Of a DNA stretch of 64,000 nt, positions 50,701-59,700 are shown one piece after another. Where the stretch lies: NCBI GenBank assembly GCA_036924085.1, contig JAVGWX010000003.1, positions 121,388,264-121,452,263 of the forward strand. The letters are read 5' to 3'. The notes beneath the pieces were generated by a model. It was not told the DNA's origin, made no database searches, and saw only the letters and a program-made list of their open reading frames with translations. The stretch comes from Ariolimax columbianus. Lineage: Eukaryota > Mollusca > Gastropoda > Stylommatophora > Arionidae. The translations under genes and the position numbers were made by a program. How positions within the stretch are numbered: position 1 is the first letter of the stretch; the number at the start of each line of letters is the position of its first letter.

Positions 50701-53700
50701 AGGCTACAGTTCCTAATCTTCTGCAGCTGAGATTGGATCTCTGAAGGTGTCAGTATCTCTCCAGACTCATCAAGTGTGTCCATAATGAAAATGTGACCTT
50801 TTGATGCTACCATGATATGTGAAGGGCACGTTCCTTCTGAATCTACCAATATTAATTGATATAACTGTAAGTAATGTATAATTCTATTTAATACAAATGC
50901 AAATGACTGCAGCAAAACTCAAAACCAATGTTGTCCTGAAAAATAAACAAGGTTAAATATAGTCTTCCATGACGGCAAGTGAGAACTGATACACAACTGT
51001 CGCTATTTGCATGTAAAAATGCATTTTTAACTTTCCTTGTTTCATTGGCCAAACCTTTATACATATCTGTTTTGTTCTTAAGAATTAACTTCACTGCACT
51101 CGAGGCATACTCATAGGAGCTCAGTCTCTTTCTCTGAGCAAATGGCAAAGGGTATAGAGATACTGACGGTTCCTGTAGCTCGTTGGTTGAACACACTCCT
51201 CGTCCTTTCTTTGAACACACTCCTGGTCCATTCGTTCATGCCCTGCATTTCGCTCGACCCTCATTTCATTTCAAAGTTCTCAGTCTGTGTATTGCAGTGT
51301 CATCATTGATAAACTTCAGTATGTTCCATAGCGGATCCTCTTTCATTGCTCATATAATAATATTGTCCATATACATGATTTTGGATTTGCAGAAATTTGA
51401 ATACTGTACAATAGAAATAATGTGGACTGTTTCAACATTTATCTGCAGAATTTTCTTTTTAAGCAACAAATTAGAGAGAACTCAAATTAAAACTATATAA
51501 GGGAACTGATCATCCACATCACAAAAGTTGAGAATGAAGTCTTTAAAAATACACCCCCAATGGCAATGTATACTAAGGAACCACCTTTGTCTTTTTTGTT
51601 TATGTTATGAGATGCCAGAGATGCTTTCAAATTGTTATGCCAAATATGAAACTTGAAAGCTTTCTCCAAGAAAAATAAGATTTAGATGTTCACCAATAAT
51701 GTCAAATGTGTCTTATGTGACTCAGAAGGATATGATACAACCAGGATTATCAGATTCAAACTGCAGACATACAGCTACAGATGTGTTTGTCACATACTTT
51801 GTATCATCCGATATCCACAAGTAATAACAACTACAGAATTGTGAAAGGCAACAAGACAATGGTCAATACACACTTGATAAGTAAATTAACCAGGAATGTG
51901 CTGGGCTGGAACCCACAGGGGAAGTAGAGTGGGGCAACAAAAGAATACCATCTTAGCTTCCAAGTGTCCTCATGCTGCTTGTTTTTATTTTGTTTTTTCC
52001 CTGCTGTCAAACGTGAGAATTGAACTCACAGCCTTCCAGGCTGATGTCTTTATCAGTTACACCAGTTTGAGGCAATGATGACACTAGTATTTTGGTTGTA
52101 TTTAAACTTACAACAATAAAATCTAATATCCATTGCAGATGTTCCACAACCAACATGAGGTCTTTTCAGCTGTTTCTCGAAATTCTTTCATTGTTCTTTC
52201 AGGCCTAAGTAAATAAGTGTTATCATTTTATTGTTTTGCAATCTTTGAGGCGATTAGCTAACACAAATGTGTGAATAAAATTCATACAAGCCACTGGCTT
52301 GGCTTCGTTCGTTCTCAATCTCCCGCTACCAAACTCTGAAAGCGCTTAAGTAGCAGAATGTAGTCCAGAGAACGGAATGCGTTGTGTCGTAGTTTACAGC
52401 TTGACTGCGATATTTGCACCTTTCGGTCCAACACATCCGACTTCAGCAAGCATTTTTTGAGTACCGGGTTAGCATTCCCTCTTCGATCCCATCTACTTAG
52501 CCAGTCTGCGCTGTTGCAGCCTGTTATCCAGGATCACTGCGTGGAGGTGTAGAAGGGTCCTGGCAGCTCTGGTTCGTTGGCCCTGACGCTAGCAATCAGC
52601 TATGGATCGCTGACCACTGCAGCTCATGCGCTGCTCAGCATCTTGATCCCACACAAGCCATTTAAATTAATATTTCCAAAGAATGTATTCATACCAGTTT
52701 TGAAGTATTTTCTCAGGTTGTCTCTATGGACTCCTGGGATATTGCATGTGTTAAATATTGTCTTGAACTGATACATGCATTGTGGCCTGCCTTTTCCATC
52801 TTTCAGAGGCTTTTGTTTTTCTCTGAAAATGTTGAAAAAGAATAAGTCTGTTTTACGATACATTCTAAATGAAAAATGGTGTACAGAGTTCATTACTATC
52901 TATAACTATCAAAAGGCACTAATAAGAACTTCACCTTAACCCTACCACACCTAAGGCCCTTAACCTAACTGTCCCCTATACCTGGGCTCCTGAGCATTAA
53001 AGAGAAAAAAACCAACATGACATAGAAAAATGTTAGTTACATGCAAACAAGTGGTTAGAATAAGATGTAACTTGGAGACATTGTAGAAAATAGGTTTACC
53101 TTTCATCTAGCGTCAATATTCCACCTTTGGGTGCCAATCCACCCAGCAAGAGGCAAAGAATCTGTCTCGAGTCATAAAAAATTTCGAAATCCGGGAGTAA
53201 ACACAACAGAGAGCCCTCATTTGTCCAATAATCCTGGTAGCTGGGCTTTATACATGAGTATTCCATATAGATCCTCAGTCCAAGAAAAGCCTTCATCTCA
53301 TCACTCGAGATCTCACTGTCTGTTTCACTTGAACAGAGTCTGAATCAACCAAATTATTGATCACCTGTTGGACTGTCATAAGCCTAGACTTACTTTGCTT
53401 TCCTGTTGAAATGCTTGGTTCATAAGCCGTTCGTTTCATTGTCAATTTTCCTAATTTGTTCACGTTAAACCCCACAAAATCAATTCAAACATAGGGGCAG
53501 CCATTTGCAATGACTAATCACGAGTATTGACCACGATTAGTTGGTTATTTTTAAATTCTGACGCATTTTATGACGTACTTTCCAAATTACAGAAAATTAG
53601 GTCCAGCGGTTTAGCGGCAGTTAAGGAAATTACCGAAAAATGGGAACAGCAGTCTGGTAGAGTTAAATTCTGTATGGGATCAAGATGCTGAGCAGCGCAT

Positions 53701-56700
53701 GAGCTGCAGTGGTCAGCTGCAGCAGGATAGATTGGCTAAGGAGAAGGGATCGAAGAGGGAATGCTAACCCGGTACTCAAAAAATGCTTGCTGAAGTCGAA
53801 TGTGTTGGACCGAAAGGTGCAAATATCACAGTCAAGCTGTAAACTACGACACAACGCATTCCGTTCTCTGGACTATATTCTGCTACTTAAGCCCTTTCAG
53901 TGTTTGGTAGTGGGAGATTGAGAATGAACGAAGCCAAGCCAAGCCAAATTCTGTATAGCTAAGATTGTCATGTACTATCTTTATGAATAAACTTAACCTT
54001 GCCGTCACAAACAAATATACTTTATGAGTGAAACAGACTGGGTATTATTAGTGTTGAAGGAAACTCTGAGATGCTCTCACATTGATGAAGGCAACTGGAA
54101 GAACATTGTGGAAAACAGATCAGTCTGGAGAAATGCAGTAAACGTGGGTGTTGCTGAAGGAGAAAGTCACCGTCTGCAGACGGCGCAAACCAAATGCCTG
54201 ATCCAGAAGGAAAGAGCAGCAAAACCACCCTCACCGGCAGCAGAAGACATAGTAATAGAACATTCCGTGTCCGCATTGGACTGATAAGCCACATGAGGTC
54301 CAGCAAACACTACACCAAAACATGTCAGACAGTGCAGAAACAAAACAAAACAGATCACATTCAACAAGGATGATGTCGGTGGTCGCCATCAACAACAATG
54401 GATGGTTATCATCATCATGTGTATACACTGGAATCACTACAGCTAAGAGGCAAGATACTTGCCTCTCAAGAAACAAATGAATGAAAGTGCAAAATGGTTA
54501 GTGTTTCTTCTTCTTCTTCTTCGTACGCTGTCAGACGTCAACATGTATTTGTTCAAAGAAAGCAGCGGTCATCCTGAGCCATAGAGCTTGTCTAGTGTGG
54601 TTAGTGTTTGAATCCCACAAGTCTCAAGTGAGATAGAAAGAGCTCCTAGTCAATAAATTATGAAATCCAGAATACACACTGTGCACATAAAAGAACCCTT
54701 AGTCTTAGTCGACCAGTACTTCCATAGTGGTGGATGTCCCTGTGCAGGTCCAAGCTCTGGTGTGAGCTGGATGTAGCCGGAAGGAGGATTTCCTGCTTAG
54801 CGGACGAGGCTTGAGCAGCTTATTACTCCACTGTGTTCCAACACAAGTGCCATGGCGGGTGGTTAACCGATGTGCTAGTCCATCATAATAGGCTCTAGAT
54901 GACTCTAGAGCAACGTAGACTCGCAGCCTATTAGGCATCATCAAACCACCTAACCATGGTCAGTGTTATGCCATATCACACAGTTAGTCGCCGCTTGCAA
55001 CACGGTTGTCAAGCAACTGTGCAGACAAAAATTATAAAGGTAGCTTCTTCTTCTTCTGTGTTCATTCTCAATCTCCCGCTATCAAGCTCTTGCAAGTAGC
55101 AGGATGTAGTTGTGTCACTAAATTACAGCTTGACTGTGATATTTGCACCTTTCGTACTGACACATCCATATACAATAGCAAAGGTAGCTAAATTCCTACC
55201 CAATAGTGGCTTGCATGAAGGTCAAAAGGAGGTGGAAATTCGATCATACAAAGTTACAACAGTCCAATCACTTGTCTGTCTGCACACTTGATTGTGTGCA
55301 ATAGAAGAAAAGGACTTCTACACCAGGGATTGGAGGGGGGGGGGGGGGGTTGACGGTTGATGAGGCTAACGTCTGGTCAGGCAAAACACATTGATCAGAC
55401 AATGTTAGCCAGGGTCTGATGCAATATACTGGCCAAGACCCTCACCTAACCTAGTTAGTCGTCCTGGAAACAGGCTGCTGTTGAGGACAACAGTCTGTCT
55501 AACAAGGTGAGGTTCGACGTGATCCCTATAATAGTGAGCGACACGCAGATGAAGCCAAGCATAGCACAATCGCCCGGAGGACCCTGTCTGCCTTCATCAG
55601 CATGCTCGGGATGTGAGGAAAGCTAAAGCATTCCACCACTTAACGTCCTTTTCAGGACGCACAAAAGAGTTACCTACTCATTGTGGACATTCGCAAACAA
55701 CAATAACAACACTCCCTGGTGTTGAAAAGGAGTGAAAAGAGATATGTATTCACATTACTTATTTTTCACTTGGCTCCTTTCAAAGTATGGACCAACCACT
55801 GCAGAAGACTTCTTAGAGGAAGTACGCAAGAAAATACTTTGTTAGATTTGTAGTGGTAGTTTATTTAACAATTTGTTCACATGGCAAGGTTGCTAACACA
55901 TCCAAAACCTTCTTTAGTTCCATCATATGACATGCATGGGGCGCAGTGGTGCCATTTTTTCAACCGCATTAAGGGGTCCACATGGGACATACACTTTGCT
56001 GTATGTGACTCAATCTTATATATTATACTACTTCGAAGAGTTTATTAGGTATGTATTGAGCTGCATGTCAGCTCCAAGTTCTGTGTTTTTCCTGTTTGTT
56101 TAATACTGTAGGGGACCCAGTGGTCTCGAGGTAAGGTGTTCAACTCGAATGCTGGAGGTCGCGGGTTCAAATCTCGGTGGAGATACAGAGATTTCTTCCT
56201 GTGGATCATCCGGTAAAATATTTTCCCTGATCTCTGAGTGGTTAGGTTAGACACCCGTGTGCAGTGGCGCGCACGTTAAAAATATCTTAGCAGTTGGAAA
56301 TCGAAAAGTGGACTGAAGATCAAGGGACCTAAGGGTTATAATAGATCATACAGGTAAGGTGAGTGAGCAAGTTCAGGTAGCAGTGAAAAAGGCAAATGCA
56401 ATGTTAAGTATGATAAAAAGAAATATTAAACATAGGAGAAAGGAAGTGATAGTCAAACTGTATAAAGCATTAGTTAGACCTAGATTGGAGTACTGTGTAC
56501 AGGTGTGGAGTCCTTATCATAGAGGGGATATAAACATGCTGGAAAGAATACAAAAAAGAGCGACAAAGCTGATAGTGGGATTCCAGAATTACATTTATGA
56601 GGAAAGACTCAGAAAAACAGGCCTACAGTGTCTAGAAGAGAGAAGAATTCGAGGGGACTTAATACAGGTTTATAAGATGATCAGAGGAATAGATAAATTA

Positions 56701-59700
56701 GACTATAACAAGTTTTTCAAAATACAGCCACCTACAATAACAAGAGGGCATAAATACAAGTTGACTAAAGAGAGGTCCAGATTAGATATTAGGAAATATT
56801 TTTTTAGTCAGAGAGTGGTGAATACTTGGAATGCATTGCCAGGGGAGGTAGTGGAGGCAGGGACAGTTAATGCATTTAAGAATAAATTGGATGCGCATTG
56901 CTGTTAGAGCAAGGTGATGTAAATGAAACTGGTTGTACACAGACTCTGCAGAGTCTTCTAAACCAGTATAAAGAGGTTAAGTTAAGTTAAGTTAAGATAG
57001 ATAGATAGTTTGATACTGTGCTCAGGTGCCTAAAACATTATGTATGCCTCAAATCATGGATTATAACCAATCTTAGACTATATATTGGTAGTGTCTTACC
57101 AGTACTTCTATATGGTCAGTGCTTGACAAAAACACTCACCTGCTTGTCTGTGACAAGTACACATTTTTGCTTGACAAGTAAACAAATATGTTTTTAATAG
57201 TTAATTCCGTTTTTGTTTTTTTGTTACTTCATAAAGACTCTCGCACGATTATTAATGATATTACGGTTAGAATAGATTGTACATAAGCTAGTTTATGATG
57301 GTGAATCTAAATGGATCTCCAATACCATAATTTAAACCTACTAAAGTCATTGATAAATAGTGCGTCAGTGCTAAAACTACAGAACATGTTTCTGACAGCA
57401 GTGCATTTTCTCTTAAAAATAAATAGGCTAATACTGAGTAAGACAAAATATTTTGGTTTGGTCGCATTATTACGTAAAAATAAAAGTAAATGAATATCTA
57501 GTTTAAATTTGCTAACATAAATTGCATGGCTAAGGTCCGACCATGCCGACTGGTGGAGCCACCCTAAAATTTGACAAGCCCTATATATGGTTCGGAATGC
57601 TGGTGCAGGCCAATGAAGGATATCCAGAGATCAAAAACCTTTCACCACACATGCCGTCACAGAATAATTAGAATGTTTTGGCCAGACAAAATATCAAATG
57701 ACAAATACATACAGGACACCAACCAAGAAGATATGGACAGCGTTATAAGAGAGACGATGGAGATGGCTGGGGCACTTCATGAGAATAAGTCAGAGCATGT
57801 CATGAGAATGAGTCCGGACATGCTCTCAAAAACAGCACTTATGTTGACACCAGCGGGCAAGAGAAAGAAAGGTAGACCAAGAACTACTTGGAGACGCACG
57901 ATGGAGGATGAGGTGTGCTGCGCATCTCTGACATGAGGCACTGCACGAAAGGTTGTCCAAGACAGGAAAACACGGAAAGTCTTTGTAGAAGCCTCATGTG
58001 CCACAGGACATAAAGAGAGAAGGAAATCACGGATTTATATATTTATCTTTATATTATTTTTATCTTTTATAAACTACATTTTTCCCTTTATTCTTGTGGC
58101 TCCCAAAAATTGGTGTTTCCTTTGTACAGATACCATGCCCTTTTAATAAGGTGGAAGGGGACGGTGTGGCCTAGTGGCACGGTTCACAATCCGAAGGTGC
58201 TGGGTTCTATCCCCATCACAGCACCGGCTGTTACCCCGGGGAAGCAAACCCTTAGAAAAGGCAGGAGGAAGCAGACCCTTACATAAAATGCCTGCTGAAG
58301 TCGGATGCACTAGGCCGACAGGCGCAAAATAAAAACCACAGTGCAACGCACACCGCCTTGGGGATTAGAGAAATAAGGCAAACACAAACAAAAAAAAACA
58401 AAAAAAACAAACAAACAAACAAAATAAGGTAGAAATGTTGTTGTTGTTATCCCATAGCTACTGAGCAAGCCTGCTCTTGACAGCCTAATGCCATTCTTAT
58501 ATAGATACAGGTATTCTTTAGTTGTGTCACTGCTCTGTACAGTATGTTGGCAATTGTCGGCAGTGCTTGTAAGAATCTTTTCCTCATGTCCGCAAGCGCC
58601 TTGCACTCAAATAGTAGATATCTAACAGTTTCATCAGGATGAGAGCAATGCCTGCACAGGGGTAGGTGCGGGGGATTGATGCGGTTTAAGTGGCTATTGA
58701 CTCTGGTATGGCCTGTTCGGAACTGAAAGATGAGACTTTGATCTCTTCTATGTTGTTTATTTATGTTATCGTTACTTTTTGGCTGTAACATTTTGCTAAA
58801 TACACTGCGCCCTGTTGTTCCCGTCATCCACATGTTCATCCAGATTCTTGAGTATTATTCTTAATCATTCATTTTACTGTGAAGGGTCTATCCAATTGTT
58901 GTTTTGAGGCTCCTGTTTTTGCCAATCTGTCGGTAATCTCATTCCCTAACGGGGTGGAAATAATAGTCACTGTATCATACTATGATATACATGATAATAA
59001 TAGAGCCACTGTACCCTTCTATGCATGCCATAAATAGCTATTAAGGAAGGTTATGCATGGGGTCGGCAAACTCATCATGCAAAACAAAAAAGCTGGAGAA
59101 CCCACTGCTGCAAGAGTATATAAATGCTTTGGTGCAGAGGGGGCTTAGTGGTCTAGAGGTAAGGTGTCCACCTCGGGTGAGGGAGGTCACGGGTTTGAAT
59201 CACGGTGGAGACTGTGATTTTTTTTTCACATGAATCTTCTGGTAAAAATTCCCCTGACCTCTGGGTACCGAGATCGGACTCCCGTGTTCAGTGTCGAGCA
59301 CGTTAAAAATCCCTTGGTAGATAGAAATCGAAAAGGGTAGGCTTAACGGCTGCTGCACAACAAAAATTCAAAAATTCTAGTTTAAAATCTACCCAAATTA
59401 CTTTTACCTTCCCCAGGACTAGTAAGTCACAGGAAGTTTTTAAATTCCTACTATGTATAGCCAAAGCCCTTGGCAAAAGACATTAACATGCCTGTTTGAA
59501 TACCAGTATTCCAAGTGCAGGTTTTCTACAAGGAGGCCAACAGCAGTTGTGGCATCATGCTCCTGATGACAGCAAAGGAAAAGGATAATAGATACTAACT
59601 TAACTTAACTTAACTTAACTTAACGTCTTTATACTGGTTTAGAAGACCCTGCAGAGTCTGTATACAACCAGTTACATTTACATCACCTTGCTCTAAAAGC

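Noticed and set aside
50888..51220. A minus-strand open frame that looked like a host exon
   Set aside because: Its sequence aligns with the 3' part of LINE-C at 26039-26245 in antisense, so it is a LINE fragment with a shifted frame.
53096..53475. Two minus-strand open frames that might be CROT exons
   Set aside because: Their motifs ([25 protein letters not shown]) are those of piggyBac-type transposases and they lie between TTAA-flanked inverted ends.
55330..55352. A run of about 17 G residues, possible G-quadruplex
   Set aside because: It is a single homopolymer run at the edge of a SINE-1c and may be partly a sequencing artefact; no gene feature is near.
3926..59230. tRNA-like sequences with A and B boxes (e.g. 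3930, 12185, 36575, 56115, 58160, 59140)
   Set aside because: Each continues into a repeated body with target duplications and lacks a full cloverleaf, so they are SINE heads and not tRNA genes.
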